A stretch of 23,066 nucleotides of DNA from Zoogloeaceae bacterium (GCA_031259605.1 JAIRLE010000193.1:1-23066); one strand, 5' to 3'; counted from the first letter of the stretch, positions 7,124 to 15,322 are shown. The notes: generated by a model from the sequence alone, not told the origin. Numbers and translations: made by a program.

Positions 7124-9139
7124 ATGGAAGCTCTGTTACTAACCAGTGGCGTCGAATCCTCGGCATCCTTGCTGCGCGAGCTGGTGCGCCGCATTCGTCC
7201 GAAGAACCCGGATGACATCGCCTATGCCAGCGCGCGCATCGAGGCGCTGGCGGAACTGTTGACGGCGTATCCGGCCTCACGGGCGCGGGTGCGGACGGCG
7301 TTGAACGAGCTGTTTGCCACGCGCCGCGCCGGATCGCTCTACATGCATCTGGGCATTTTGCCGAGCACCGGGTTTTTTACGGAAACCTGGCGGCGCGTCT
7401 CGCACACCCTGTTGCCGGAGGTGAAAAATCCGGACGAACTGCTCGGCGACCTGCTGCAGGAGATATTCAATCACAAGACTGACGAACGCTGGGTGGGCGG
7501 CGTCGATAGCGCCCTGTGGATGCGCCTCCTGGAATGCCTGCGCTTCGAAGAGGGCGAGTCGGTGGAAAACGACACCTTGCCGGGCGGCCTGCCGACCGTT
7601 CTGCACAGCCTGTGGCTGCTTTCCTACCAGATGACGGCAATGGGCTTCGACCCGGAACTGTTGCGGCTGGACGCCAACCTCGCGCGCACGGATTCGCCCT
7701 TTCTCGCGCAGAATCTGGAAACCCGCGTCTTCGTGGAATGCTGTCTGGAACGCTGGAACGACATTGCCGCCGTTACCGATGACGAAAAGCAATTGCTGGT
7801 GCTCTTTGACCAGTGTCTTGACGCGGTGGAGCGCATCCATCGGCGTTCGGCGCACGCGGGCACCAGCCTGCAACTCACCTACAAGCTGCAACGTCTGCGT
7901 GACCACATCGGCCGCGCCGAGCAGCTCGCCACCATCTCCGGGGAATTGCGGCGCGAAAAAAGCGGACGCACCGCCTACCCTTCCATCATCGCGCTGTTCA
8001 AGAACCTGGTCTTTGCCTCCTGCCGACAGAACGACCTCGCCACCTTCTGGCGGCAAAACCTGGAAATCACCGCCCGGCGGGTAACGGAATACGCGGGCAA
8101 GGCGGGCGAGCATTACATTACGGAAACGCGCCGCGAATATGTTGGCATGGCGAGGGCGGCGCTGGGCGCGGGAGGGTTGATTGCGCTCATCGCCCTGTGC
8201 AAGATTTTCCTGCATCGTTTCCAGCTCGCGCCCTTGAACGAAATTTTCGCCTACGCCCTGAACTACGGCCTGGGCTTCGTGCTGGTCTATGTCATGGGGT
8301 TTACCATCGCCACCAAACAGCCGGCCATGACCGCCAACGCGCTGGCGGCTTCCATCGGCGATGCGCGCGGCAAAGCGCGGGATCTGGAAAACCTGATCAC
8401 GCTCATTGCCCGCACTACGCGCAGCCAACTGGTTGCCATCCTGGGCAATGTCGGCATGGCGATTCCCATCGCCATTTCCGTCAGCATGGCCTTTTTCCTC
8501 GCGAGCGAACACCCGGCCATCACCCTTGAGGAGGCGGACAACCTGCTGGCCGCGCATCATCCTTTCACCAGCGGCGCGCTGCTTTTTGCGGGCGTGGCGG
8601 GGATCTGCCTGTTCCTGTCCGGCTTGGTTGCCGGGTATTTCGACAACCTCGCCACCTATAACCGCATTCCGCAGCGCATCCAGCAACTCGACTGGGCCAG
8701 GCGCCTGCTTGGCGCAAGGCGGCTGGAACGCCTCGCCAATTATGTCGGCGACCATATGGGCGCGCTCGCCGGAAATTTCCTGTTCGGCGTCATGCTGGCG
8801 ATGGCCTGGGGCATTGGCGTCCTGTTGAGCCTGCCTGTCGATATTCGCCACGTCGCCTTTTCTTCCGCCTATCTGGGCTACGCGGCGGCGGCCCACGATT
8901 TTTCGCCGCCGCTGGGCGCTTTCGTCTGGGCGGCGGTCGGCGTGGCGGGCATTGGCCTGATCAACCTCGGCGTCAGTTTCATCCTCGCCCTGTTCGTCGC
9001 CCTGCGCGCGCGCGGCGTCACTTTTTCGCAGGGTCGGCAACTCATGTACGGACTGATGCGGCGTTTCTTCACGCATCCGGGCGATTTCTTCCTGCCGCCC
9101 GGAAAATCGGCAGAAAACCCGCCGGAGAAGGTAGAATAG
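7124..9139 (+). CDS. Gcr-family 'site-specific recombinase' (predicted polytopic membrane protein)
   Basis: A 671-residue member of the family named after gonococcal Gcr and annotated 'site-specific recombinase'. Residues 1 to about 340 look soluble and helical. From about residue 345 to 645 there are six or seven clear hydrophobic helices, for example GGLIALIALCKIFL, LGFVLVYVMGFTIA, AIPIAISVSMAFFLA, ALLFAGVAGICLFLSG and a long final one ending ILALFVALRARG. I see neither a tyrosine-recombinase R-H-R-Y set nor a serine-recombinase N-terminal catalytic pattern, so the traditional name is probably misleading and an inner-membrane role seems likelier (inference). The start ATG at 7124 agrees with the family N-terminus. 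The next gene, DUF2863, begins 25 bases downstream behind a good ribosome-binding site, so the two are probably co-transcribed. No inverted repeats or integrase-like context suggests mobility. Confidence 0.8.
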   Translation: MEALLLTSGVESSASLLRELVRRIRPKNPDDIAYASARIEALAELLTAYPASRARVRTALNELFATRRAGSLYMHLGILPSTGFFTETWRRVSHTLLPEVKNPDELLGDLLQEIFNHKTDERWVGGVDSALWMRLLECLRFEEGESVENDTLPGGLPTVLHSLWLLSYQMTAMGFDPELLRLDANLARTDSPFLAQNLETRVFVECCLERWNDIAAVTDDEKQLLVLFDQCLDAVERIHRRSAHAGTSLQLTYKLQRLRDHIGRAEQLATISGELRREKSGRTAYPSIIALFKNLVFASCRQNDLATFWRQNLEITARRVTEYAGKAGEHYITETRREYVGMARAALGAGGLIALIALCKIFLHRFQLAPLNEIFAYALNYGLGFVLVYVMGFTIATKQPAMTANALAASIGDARGKARDLENLITLIARTTRSQLVAILGNVGMAIPIAISVSMAFFLASEHPAITLEEADNLLAAHHPFTSGALLFAGVAGICLFLSGLVAGYFDNLATYNRIPQRIQQLDWARRLLGARRLERLANYVGDHMGALAGNFLFGVMLAMAWGIGVLLSLPVDIRHVAFSSAYLGYAAAAHDFSPPLGAFVWAAVGVAGIGLINLGVSFILALFVALRARGVTFSQGRQLMYGLMRRFFTHPGDFFLPPGKSAENPPEKVE

Positions 9140-9164
9140 CTGGCTTTTTTACCGGGGGAAAATC

Positions 9165-10343
9165 ATGAAACGTTCCCGTTTCGGTACGCGCGATCGCTTG
9201 TCGCGGGACGCGGCTGAACTCCAGCGCCTCGCCATCGGGCTTTCCGAATCCGACTGTCGCCTGGAAGATATTTTCTGGGAAACCCGCCTCACCCGTCTGG
9301 CGCAAAACCTGATCAAGGCCGGCGCGGAAGACGAACTCAACGCGACGCTGGACAGGCTCTACGAATCCCACCCGCGCGCCTGCGACGAACTCGCGGGCGT
9401 GGTGGAAGCCCAGGTCGAATCCTGCACCCTTGAGACCAGCAACAAGGAACGCCTCGACGCCCTGCTGTTCGCCGCGCCCATTCTTGCCTGGTCGCGTTAC
9501 GCCATTCCCGCCACGCATATCGGCGCGCCCCTCCTGGCCGCGCTCAAGGTGCAACTGGGCGCGCACATGTTCAGCCGCGAGGCGCGCCTGGCGCTGACGG
9601 ATTACTTTTTCGGCCCCGACCAGTTGCCGCGCAGCTATTGCGATACCCGAAGACTGCTGGAAGCCCTGTGCGAACAGGCGGCAAAAGAACAGGATCTGCA
9701 CCTGGATACCCAGGATTTTCCGGAAACCACCCGCTTTCTTTCCGACGCGCGCTATCTCGTCGGCGTGGTCATCGTGCCGCAGGGCGCGTCCATCTTTCGC
9801 TGGAATGAAGCCGACGGCAACCGCGCCGCCTCGCTTGCCGCCTGGGAAAAACAAGGCAGTCCCAACCTTGCGCCACTGCTCACGGGTTGCGCCTACCAGC
9901 CCTTGTCGGTGGGCGCGTATCACGCCGCCTGCCGTCACGCCGACCGCGCCGCGCGCGCCTACGCCATCAAGGCGTCCGTGGCCTTTCTGCAAACCACGCT
10001 GGGGCTGATGCCGGAAGAAATCCGCGCCGTCGTCGCCCCGTGCTACGACCAGCGACTGGAAGAATACCGGATTGGCTTCGCGCCGCACGACCATGACAAC
10101 CAGGTTTATCACGGCGTTTCCTGGGCGCTCTTGGGCGAAGAGGACGAACACAGCGACATCCTCGGGCAGATTGACGCCGTATTGCGTGACTGCGGCATCA
10201 AGAATATCGTCAGCCTGGACCATCGCATGCCGATGGAGTTCTGCGACGACTGCGGCGCACCGCTGTATCCCACGGCAGACGGCGAACTCGTCCACACCGA
10301 AATGCCGGAACAGGCCGACGCCATGCCAACCACGCTGCACTGA
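9165..10343 (+). CDS. DUF2863 family protein of unknown function
   Basis: A 392-residue soluble protein that I recognise as the betaproteobacterial DUF2863 family; no function is established. It has no signal peptide or membrane helix. The N-terminal third is helical and charged. The central part contains LGVVIVPQG-like beta segments and a tyrosine-rich stretch. The C-terminus carries FCDDCGAPLYP with a CxxC pair at residues 360 and 363, half of a possible zinc site, in a short tail that also contains acidic residues and a histidine. The ATG at 9165 follows a strong purine-rich ribosome-binding sequence (GGGGGAAAA). It lies directly after the Gcr-family gene and 17 bases before bioA. This points to an operon, but neither neighbour clarifies a task for it. 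Calling it a hydrolase or regulator would be guessing. Confidence 0.75.
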   Translation: MKRSRFGTRDRLSRDAAELQRLAIGLSESDCRLEDIFWETRLTRLAQNLIKAGAEDELNATLDRLYESHPRACDELAGVVEAQVESCTLETSNKERLDALLFAAPILAWSRYAIPATHIGAPLLAALKVQLGAHMFSREARLALTDYFFGPDQLPRSYCDTRRLLEALCEQAAKEQDLHLDTQDFPETTRFLSDARYLVGVVIVPQGASIFRWNEADGNRAASLAAWEKQGSPNLAPLLTGCAYQPLSVGAYHAACRHADRAARAYAIKASVAFLQTTLGLMPEEIRAVVAPCYDQRLEEYRIGFAPHDHDNQVYHGVSWALLGEEDEHSDILGQIDAVLRDCGIKNIVSLDHRMPMEFCDDCGAPLYPTADGELVHTEMPEQADAMPTTLH

Positions 10344-10360
10344 TTGGGGATGGGAAATCC

Positions 10361-11707
10361 GTGAAGGCGGCGCCCCTGGATAACGCCGACTGGCTCGCGC
10401 GCAGCCTGGCCGCTGTCTGGCATCCCTGTACGCAGATGCAGCACCATGCGGCGCAGGACGCCGACGCGCTGCCACTGGTTCCCATCGCACGAGGCGAAGG
10501 CGCGTGGCTCCATGATTTCGAAGGCAATCGCTATCTGGACGGCATCAGTTCGTGGTGGGTCAATCTGTTCGGCCACGCCAATCCGCGCATCAACGCCGCC
10601 CTGAAGGCGCAACTGGAAACACTGGAGCACGTCATGCTGGCGGGCTTCACGCACCAACCGGCGGTCGAGCTTGCCGAGCGGTTGCGGGCGCTGACCGATG
10701 GCGTTCTGGGGCACGCCTTCTATGCTTCCGACGGCGCGTCGGCCACGGAAATCGCGCTCAAGATGAGTTTTCATTACTGGAAGAACCGCGGCAAGGCGCA
10801 AAAGAACCGCTTTCTCTGTCTTTCCGGCAGCTATCACGGCGAGACGCTGGGGGCGCTGGCGGTCACGGATGTCGCGTGCTTTCGGGAGGCTTACGCGCCG
10901 CTCACGCGCGCCGCCGCCACCGTACCCTGCCCGGACGCGCGACTGGCGAAGGCAAATGAAACCGCCGCCGATGTCGCCCGCCGCGCCGCGCAGTGTCTCG
11001 AAACGAAGCTGGCGGCGGAAAATGAAAACATCGCCGCCCTCATTCTCGAACCCCTGGTGCAGGGCGCGGCGGGGATGGTGATGTACGACCCCGAATACCT
11101 GCGCCTTGCCCGCGCCCTCTGCGACCGCTACCGGGTGCATCTCGTCTGCGACGAAATCGCCGTGGGCTGTGGCCGCACCGGCACTTTTTTCGCGCACGAA
11201 CAGGCGAACATCCGTCCCGATTTGCTGTGCCTTTCCAAAGGCATTTCCGGCGGCTACCTGCCGCTTTCCATCGTGCTCTGCCGCGACGAAATTTTCCAGG
11301 GCTTCTACGACGAAGAAGTCGCGCGCGGCTTTCTGCATTCCCACTCCTACACGGGCAACCCGCTCGCCTGCCGCGCCGCGCTGGCGACACTGGATATTTT
11401 CGAGCAAGACGACGTGCTGCACACCAACCTCGATCGCGCGCGCAAACTTTACGCCGCCCTCGCGCCCGTAGCCGAACACCCGAAAGTTCGCCATCTGCGC
11501 CAGCGCGGCATGATCCTGGCGTTCGACGCGGCAAGCGACGATCCCGCCTTCTCCCGCCGCTTCTACCGCGCCGCGCTGGAAAACGCCGCCCTGATACGCC
11601 CCCTGGGCAACACGATCTACCTGATGCCGCCCTACATCATCGGCGACAAGGAAATCGCGCATCTGGGCGAGGCCGTGCGCAAGGCGCTGGCGACTGCCCT
11701 TGCGTAA
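10361..11707 (+). CDS. bioA: Adenosylmethionine-8-amino-7-oxononanoate aminotransferase (biotin synthesis)
   Basis: BioA transfers the amino group of S-adenosylmethionine to KAPA, giving 7,8-diaminopelargonate, the penultimate intermediate before dethiobiotin. The 448-residue product has the class-III PLP aminotransferase architecture: WHPCTQMQ and SSWWVN near the N-terminus (BioA-specific substrate contacts), SGSYHGETLGAL, the aspartate segment CDEIAVGCGRTG, and the PLP lysine at residue 293 in LSKGISGG. The length is typical. The start is GTG at 10361, preceded by GGGGATGGG as ribosome-binding site; no earlier in-frame ATG gives a better N-terminus. It stands alone here, with no bioB, bioF, bioC or bioD in the window, at the end of the Gcr-DUF2863 series. 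It is convergent with trpS. Confidence 0.95.
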   Translation: MKAAPLDNADWLARSLAAVWHPCTQMQHHAAQDADALPLVPIARGEGAWLHDFEGNRYLDGISSWWVNLFGHANPRINAALKAQLETLEHVMLAGFTHQPAVELAERLRALTDGVLGHAFYASDGASATEIALKMSFHYWKNRGKAQKNRFLCLSGSYHGETLGALAVTDVACFREAYAPLTRAAATVPCPDARLAKANETAADVARRAAQCLETKLAAENENIAALILEPLVQGAAGMVMYDPEYLRLARALCDRYRVHLVCDEIAVGCGRTGTFFAHEQANIRPDLLCLSKGISGGYLPLSIVLCRDEIFQGFYDEEVARGFLHSHSYTGNPLACRAALATLDIFEQDDVLHTNLDRARKLYAALAPVAEHPKVRHLRQRGMILAFDAASDDPAFSRRFYRAALENAALIRPLGNTIYLMPPYIIGDKEIAHLGEAVRKALATALA

Positions 11708-11727
11708 CCCGCACTTGGGCGGCAACG

Positions 11728-11743
11728 CGCGCCCGAAGGCGCG
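11728..11743. terminator. Hairpin between convergent bioA and trpS
   Basis: CGCGCC (11728-11733) and GGCGCG (11738-11743) form a 6-bp GC stem with a CGAA loop, in the 45-base gap between the convergent ends of bioA and trpS. There is no T-run on either strand, so it may be a weak bidirectional or Rho-assisted end rather than a classical intrinsic terminator. Confidence 0.35.
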
Positions 11744-11752
11744 GGGAGGATG

Positions 11753-12946
11753 TCAAACGCCCATGGCATCGCGCACGTCGCGCAGGGTTTCCCTGGCCAG
11801 TTCGCGCGCCTTGACGCAACCGTCATTGAGGATGTCGCGCACCAGGGCGGAGTTGTTCTGGTAATACTCGGCGCGCTCGAGGATGGGCGCCTGTTCTTCC
11901 AGGATGCGGTCGATCACCGGCTGTTTGCAGTCGATACAGCCGATTCCGGCGCTTTTGCAGCCCGCTTCGGCCCAGGCGCGGCAGGCCTCGTCGGAATAGA
12001 TTCGATGCAGTTGCCAGACCGGACATTTTTGCGGATCGCCGGGATCGGTGCGGCGGACGCGCGCCGGGTCGGTAGGCATGGCGCGGATCTTTCTGGACAC
12101 GGAATCCGCCGGTTCCCGCAGGGCGATGAAGTTGCCGTAGGATTTGCTCATTTTCGCGCCATCCAGTCCCGGCATGCGCGCCGCTTCGGTCAGGAGCGCC
12201 TCCGGCTCGACCAGGATCATCTTGCCGGCGCCTTCCAGATAGCCGAACAGCCGTTCCCGGTCGGCGGTGGAAAGGTGCTGGATTTCTTCCAGCAGGGCGT
12301 GCGCCTGTTCCACCGCTTCCCTGTCGCCTTCCTGCTGAAAGCGGGTGCGCAGTTCGTCGTAGAGCCGCGCGCGCTTGCCGCCCAGTTTCCTTACCGCTTC
12401 CCTTGCCTTTTCCTCGAAGCCGGGTTCGCGCCCATAGAGATGGTTGAAGCGGCGAGCGATTTCGCGGGTGAATTCGATGTGCGGAATCTGGTCTTCGCCC
12501 ACCGGCACGCGATCGGCGCGATAGATGAGAATATCTGCCGACATCAGGAGCGGATAGCCCAGAAAGCCGTAGGTCGACAAATCCTTGCCGGCGAGTTTTT
12601 CCTGCTGATCCTTGTAGGTCGGCACGCGTTCCAGCCAGCCCAGCGGCGTCATCATGGAAAGGAGCAGGTGCAGTTCGGCGTGTTCCGGCACATGCGACTG
12701 CACGAACAGGGTCGCCTGGTTCGGGTCCAGCCCGGCGGCCAGCCAATCCACGGCCATTTCCAGGGTGTTTTTCCGGATTTCCTCCGGCGCATCGTATTGC
12801 GTGGTGAGCGCGTGCCAGTCGGCGACAAAAAAAAGGCAGGGATATTCATGCTGGAGCTTGAGCCAGTTGATGAGCACTCCGTGATAATGACCCAGATGCA
12901 GCGCGCCCGTGGGGCGCATCCCGGAAACGACTCGTTCTGCGTACAT
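11753..12946 (-). CDS. trpS: Tryptophanyl-tRNA synthetase
   Basis: A class-I aminoacyl-tRNA synthetase that charges tRNA-Trp, 397 residues. The HIGH-type signature appears as HLGH at residues 17-20, and KMSKS is exact at residues 265-269. The early SGMRPTGALHLGHY segment is typical of TrpS. The length slightly exceeds the E. coli enzyme and suits the beta-type form, with an insertion around residues 180-220. Cysteines at CIDC near the C-terminus add a possible metal site. The ATG complementary to 12944-12946 begins 12 bases after the stop of the M50 protease gene, so trpS is the last gene of the minus-strand operon. An 8-base homopolymer (A8 on the plus strand, 12827-12834) interrupts neither frame nor motif. 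No TRAP or T-box type leader is visible in front of it. Confidence 0.97.
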   Translation of the reverse strand: MYAERVVSGMRPTGALHLGHYHGVLINWLKLQHEYPCLFFVADWHALTTQYDAPEEIRKNTLEMAVDWLAAGLDPNQATLFVQSHVPEHAELHLLLSMMTPLGWLERVPTYKDQQEKLAGKDLSTYGFLGYPLLMSADILIYRADRVPVGEDQIPHIEFTREIARRFNHLYGREPGFEEKAREAVRKLGGKRARLYDELRTRFQQEGDREAVEQAHALLEEIQHLSTADRERLFGYLEGAGKMILVEPEALLTEAARMPGLDGAKMSKSYGNFIALREPADSVSRKIRAMPTDPARVRRTDPGDPQKCPVWQLHRIYSDEACRAWAEAGCKSAGIGCIDCKQPVIDRILEEQAPILERAEYYQNNSALVRDILNDGCVKARELARETLRDVRDAMGV

Positions 12947-12958
12947 GATGGCAAGGAC

Positions 12959-13603
12959 TTAAAGAAAGGGTTGCAAAAGAAGAAGACAGAAATTGAGCAG
13001 CGGCTCGAGCAGGGCGTTCAGGAGTTTGGAGAGCAACAGGAAAACCAGAATCAGCATGCCATAGGGTTCGACGCGCGCAAAGGCAACGGCCTGGCGCATC
13101 GGCAGCAGGCTGACGACAATGCGTCCGCCATCCAGCGGCGGTATGGGCAGGAGATTCAGGAGCATCAGTATCAGGTTGATGGTCACGCCGAAAAGACACA
13201 TGGAAACCAGCGCATGCGTATGGGGATTGACGGGGATGTTGAACATCAGCTTATGCAGCAATGCCCATGCTATTGCCATCAGAAGATTGGCAAATGGCCC
13301 GGCGGCCGCGACCCAGAACATGTCTTTCTTGGGACGTTTCAGACGGGAAAAATCGACCGGAACCGGCTTGGCGTAACCAAAGGCAAATGCGCCATGGCTC
13401 AACAGGAACAGTCCGGCGGGCAACAGCACGGTGCCGATGGGGTCGATATGCGGCAGGGGATTCAGGGTGATGCGTCCCAGGCGCGCGGCGGTATCGTCGC
13501 CAAAATGACGCGCGACATAGGCGTGGGCGGCTTCGTGCAGGGTAATGGCAAAAACCAGGGGCAAGGCGGCGATGATCATGTTGGCAATCAGGCTGTTTTC
13601 CAT
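12959..13603 (-). CDS. Site-2-protease-type zinc metalloprotease (M50 family)
   Basis: A 214-residue membrane-embedded metalloprotease of peptidase family M50, small Rip/SpoIVFB-like branch without PDZ or CBS domains. The zinc motif HEAAH lies at residues 23-27 inside the first hydrophobic helix, and the third ligand is Asp158 in the segment NLLPIPPLDGG. Four to six helices cover most of the chain. The family cleaves substrates within the bilayer; the substrate of this beta-proteobacterial branch is unknown to me. The frame is open further upstream to 13726, but I place the start at the ATG complementary to 13601-13603 (MENSLIANMI), because the extra N-terminus overlaps yciO and is unlike the family. 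That start lies one base after the yciO stop, which implies coupling. trpS follows 12 bases downstream. Confidence 0.92.
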   Translation of the reverse strand: MENSLIANMIIAALPLVFAITLHEAAHAYVARHFGDDTAARLGRITLNPLPHIDPIGTVLLPAGLFLLSHGAFAFGYAKPVPVDFSRLKRPKKDMFWVAAAGPFANLLMAIAWALLHKLMFNIPVNPHTHALVSMCLFGVTINLILMLLNLLPIPPLDGGRIVVSLLPMRQAVAFARVEPYGMLILVFLLLSKLLNALLEPLLNFCLLLLQPFL

Positions 13604-13604
13604 T

Positions 13605-14243
13605 TCAGTTCGTCCCGGAAAAACCAAAGGGTTCCAGCGCTCCGCGTCCGGCGCGCACCAGTTCCGGCGCGGCGTGCGTGAGATCGATGACTGTGGTCGG
13701 TTCCATGCCGCAGGCGCCGCCGCCATCGATGACCAGTTCGATGCGTCCTTCCAGCGCCTCCTGAATCTGCCAGGCTTCGGTGGGCGGCTCTTCTTCGTCC
13801 GGCAGGAGCAAGGTGGCGGTCAGGAGCGGCTCGCCCAGTTCGCGGAGCAGCGCCTGCGCCACAGGATGATCGGGAACGCGCAGGCCGATGGTCTTGCGTT
13901 TGGGGTGCATCACCCGGCGCGGCAGCTCTTTCGCGCCTTCCAGGATGAAGACGTAACTGCCCGGCGTGGTCGCCTTCAGGAGCCGGTACTGCCGGTTATC
14001 CACGCGCGCGTACTTGGCGATGTCGGAAAGGTCGCGGCACATCAGGGTCAGGTGATGGCGTTCGTCGATGGCGCGAATGGCGCGCAGGCGATCCAGCGCC
14101 GCCTTATCGCCCAGATGACAGCCCAGCGCGTAGCAGGAATCCGTGGGAAAGGCGATGACCGCGCCCGCGCGCAGCGCCTCTCCGGCCTGCGCGAGCAGAC
14201 GCGCCTGCGGATTCTGGGCGTTGACGGTCAATGATTGCGTCAT
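13605..14243 (-). CDS. yciO: YciO/YrdC/Sua5-family protein
   Basis: A 212-residue protein with the YrdC fold, best matched to the YciO subfamily. It shows AFPTDSCYALGC near residue 32, the KRKTIGLRVPDHP segment near 115 and a C-terminal GACGMEPTTVIDLT. YrdC/TsaC and Sua5 make threonylcarbamoyl-adenylate for the t6A modification of tRNA. YciO has the same fold but its main cellular role is less certain, so I do not claim it as the t6A enzyme here. The chosen start, the ATG complementary to 14241-14243, gives MTQSLTVNAQNP and sits 13 bases after the PHP gene stop. The frame is open to 14438, but that extension overlaps the PHP coding end. The pairing of a PHP phosphoesterase with YciO recalls E. 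coli yciV-yciO. Confidence 0.9.
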   Translation of the reverse strand: MTQSLTVNAQNPQARLLAQAGEALRAGAVIAFPTDSCYALGCHLGDKAALDRLRAIRAIDERHHLTLMCRDLSDIAKYARVDNRQYRLLKATTPGSYVFILEGAKELPRRVMHPKRKTIGLRVPDHPVAQALLRELGEPLLTATLLLPDEEEPPTEAWQIQEALEGRIELVIDGGGACGMEPTTVIDLTHAAPELVRAGRGALEPFGFSGTN

Positions 14244-14256
14244 GATGGATTTGTCT

Positions 14257-15102
14257 CTACCAGCCCAGCAAACGCCAGACGGGCGGCAAATCTTCCGGCA
14301 ACGGCGTGAATTCACCCAAATCCGTGTCGGGGCTGCCATGAAAATCCGAGCCTTGCGAAGCGTAAAACCCGAACGCGCGCGCCTGTCGCGCGAAGCGGCG
14401 CACATGTTCCGGCATGTGATTGCCGGAGGAAACTTCAATCGCTTCGCCGCCCAGATCGCGAAATTCGCCCAGGAACGCGCGCATCTGTCCGCTGGAGATT
14501 CTGTAACGCCCAGGATGCGCCACCACCGCCACGCCGCCTGCCGCGCGTATCCAGCCGATGGCGTCGGCGAGCGCCGCCCAGCGATGCGGCACGTAGCCGG
14601 GTTTTCCCGGCGTCAGATAATGTTCGAACACCTTGCCCGGATCGGCGAAGCGACCGATTTCCACCAGATAGCGGGCGAAATGGGAGCGTGAAATCTGCGC
14701 CGGATGCGCCGCGTGCCGCAGCGCGCCAACAAGCGTGCCGGCAATGCCCGCGGCCGCCAGCGAGGCGTCCATGCGCCGCGCCCGTTCCAGCCGTCCGTCC
14801 TGCGTTGCCTTCAACCCCGCCAGCAGCCCCGGATGCGCCGCGTCGAAGCCCAGTCCGACGATGTGCATGGGCGTCTGCCGCCATTCGACGGAAATCTCCA
14901 CGCCGTTGATGAAGGCAATCCCTTCCGCCGCCGCTTTTTGCCGCGCCTCGGCAAGCCCCGCCACGCTGTCGTGATCGGTCAACGCCAATCCGTCCAAGCC
15001 CCGCGCCCTGGCGCGCGCCACCACCGCCTCCGGCGAGAACAGGCCATCCGAAGCCGTGGAATGCGCATGCAGATCGAAACGCGGGGAAAGCGAAGCGGAC
15101 AC
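14257..15102 (-). CDS. yciV: PHP-domain phosphoesterase (YciV/RNase AM-like)
   Basis: A 281-residue PHP-domain protein. It opens with RFDLHAHSTASDG, carrying the first two metal-ligand histidines (residues 12 and 14), followed by LALTDHDS, FINGVEIS, a mid-chain VAVVAHPGR and a C-terminal GSDFHG. All are metal-site motifs of the PHP hydrolases. Characterised homologues (E. coli YciV/TrpH/RNase AM, Chromobacterium Cv1693) act on 3',5'-nucleoside bisphosphates and 5' RNA ends. I infer the same activity here. The frame is open for a further 480 codons because it runs antisense through recA. I choose the GTG complementary to 15100-15102, which leaves the expected short lead before the first PHP motif and the family length. 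A good Shine-Dalgarno sequence is not visible. It is the first gene of the minus-strand set with yciO, M50 protease and trpS. Confidence 0.9.
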   Translation of the reverse strand: MSASLSPRFDLHAHSTASDGLFSPEAVVARARARGLDGLALTDHDSVAGLAEARQKAAAEGIAFINGVEISVEWRQTPMHIVGLGFDAAHPGLLAGLKATQDGRLERARRMDASLAAAGIAGTLVGALRHAAHPAQISRSHFARYLVEIGRFADPGKVFEHYLTPGKPGYVPHRWAALADAIGWIRAAGGVAVVAHPGRYRISSGQMRAFLGEFRDLGGEAIEVSSGNHMPEHVRRFARQARAFGFYASQGSDFHGSPDTDLGEFTPLPEDLPPVWRLLGW

Positions 15103-15249
15103 AAGGAAAAGGAAAGAATGAAAGGCTGCCAGTTTAACACCAGGGGACGGAAGACAGCGCGACCGCCGCGCAAGGCAATCGCATGAATGCCCGTTTTCCC
15201 CCTCGCCCGCTTGCCGCTCCCTGCTCCAATCACGCATGATTTGCTGCTC

Positions 15250-15269
15250 CTGCCCTGCCCTGCCCTGCC
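15250..15269. repeat. Tandem repeat, CTGCC x4, upstream of recA
   Basis: Four exact head-to-tail copies of the pentamer CTGCC fill 15250-15269. They abut a second tandem repeat with a different unit length. Both lie in the non-coding gap between the divergent PHP gene and recA. Short direct repeats of this kind are prone to slippage. Confidence 0.93.
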
Positions 15270-15270
15270 T

Positions 15271-15302
15271 TCTGTCCTCTGTCCTCTGTCCTCTGTCCTC
15301 TG
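15271..15302. repeat. Tandem repeat, TCTGTCC x4.6, upstream of recA
   Basis: Four exact copies of the heptamer TCTGTCC occupy 15271-15298, with a partial fifth copy (TCTG) to 15302. The array ends 14 bases before the likely recA -10 element, so it covers the place where the -35 element should be. Unit length 7 means that gain or loss of a copy would move upstream sequence by about two thirds of a helical turn. Confidence 0.95.
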
Positions 15303-15316
15303 GATCCCCGATGTGC

Positions 15317-15322
15317 CATAAT
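15317..15322 (+). promoter_or_regulatory. Probable recA promoter -10 element
   Basis: CATAAT at 15317-15322, preceded by TGTGC, resembles a sigma-70 -10 box and would start transcription about 22 bases before the recA ATG. No recognisable -35 hexamer exists at the right distance, since the position falls in the heptamer repeat. No CTGT-N8-ACAG type LexA operator is visible in the 249-base gap. Ribosome binding would use GAAGGGA at about 15339-15345. Confidence 0.45.

Noticed and set aside
7277..9076. A 599-codon minus-strand frame opposite the Gcr-family gene
   Set aside because: It is a shadow frame: strongly Gln/Arg/Gly-rich, without motifs or a plausible start, while the plus strand encodes a conserved family protein.
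7124..9139. Integrase or mobile element boundary suggested by the 'recombinase' name
   Set aside because: No tRNA, direct repeats, inverted ends or other mobility genes flank it, and the protein appears to be a membrane protein.
11750..13681. A 643-codon plus-strand frame opposite trpS and the M50 protease
   Set aside because: trpS (HLGH, KMSKS) and the protease (HEAAH) are unambiguous on the minus strand; the plus-strand translation is Gln/Gly/Arg-rich and without family resemblance.
15250..15302. CRISPR-like array
   Set aside because: Units of 5 and 7 bases are contiguous, without spacers; these are simple tandem repeats and no cas genes are present.
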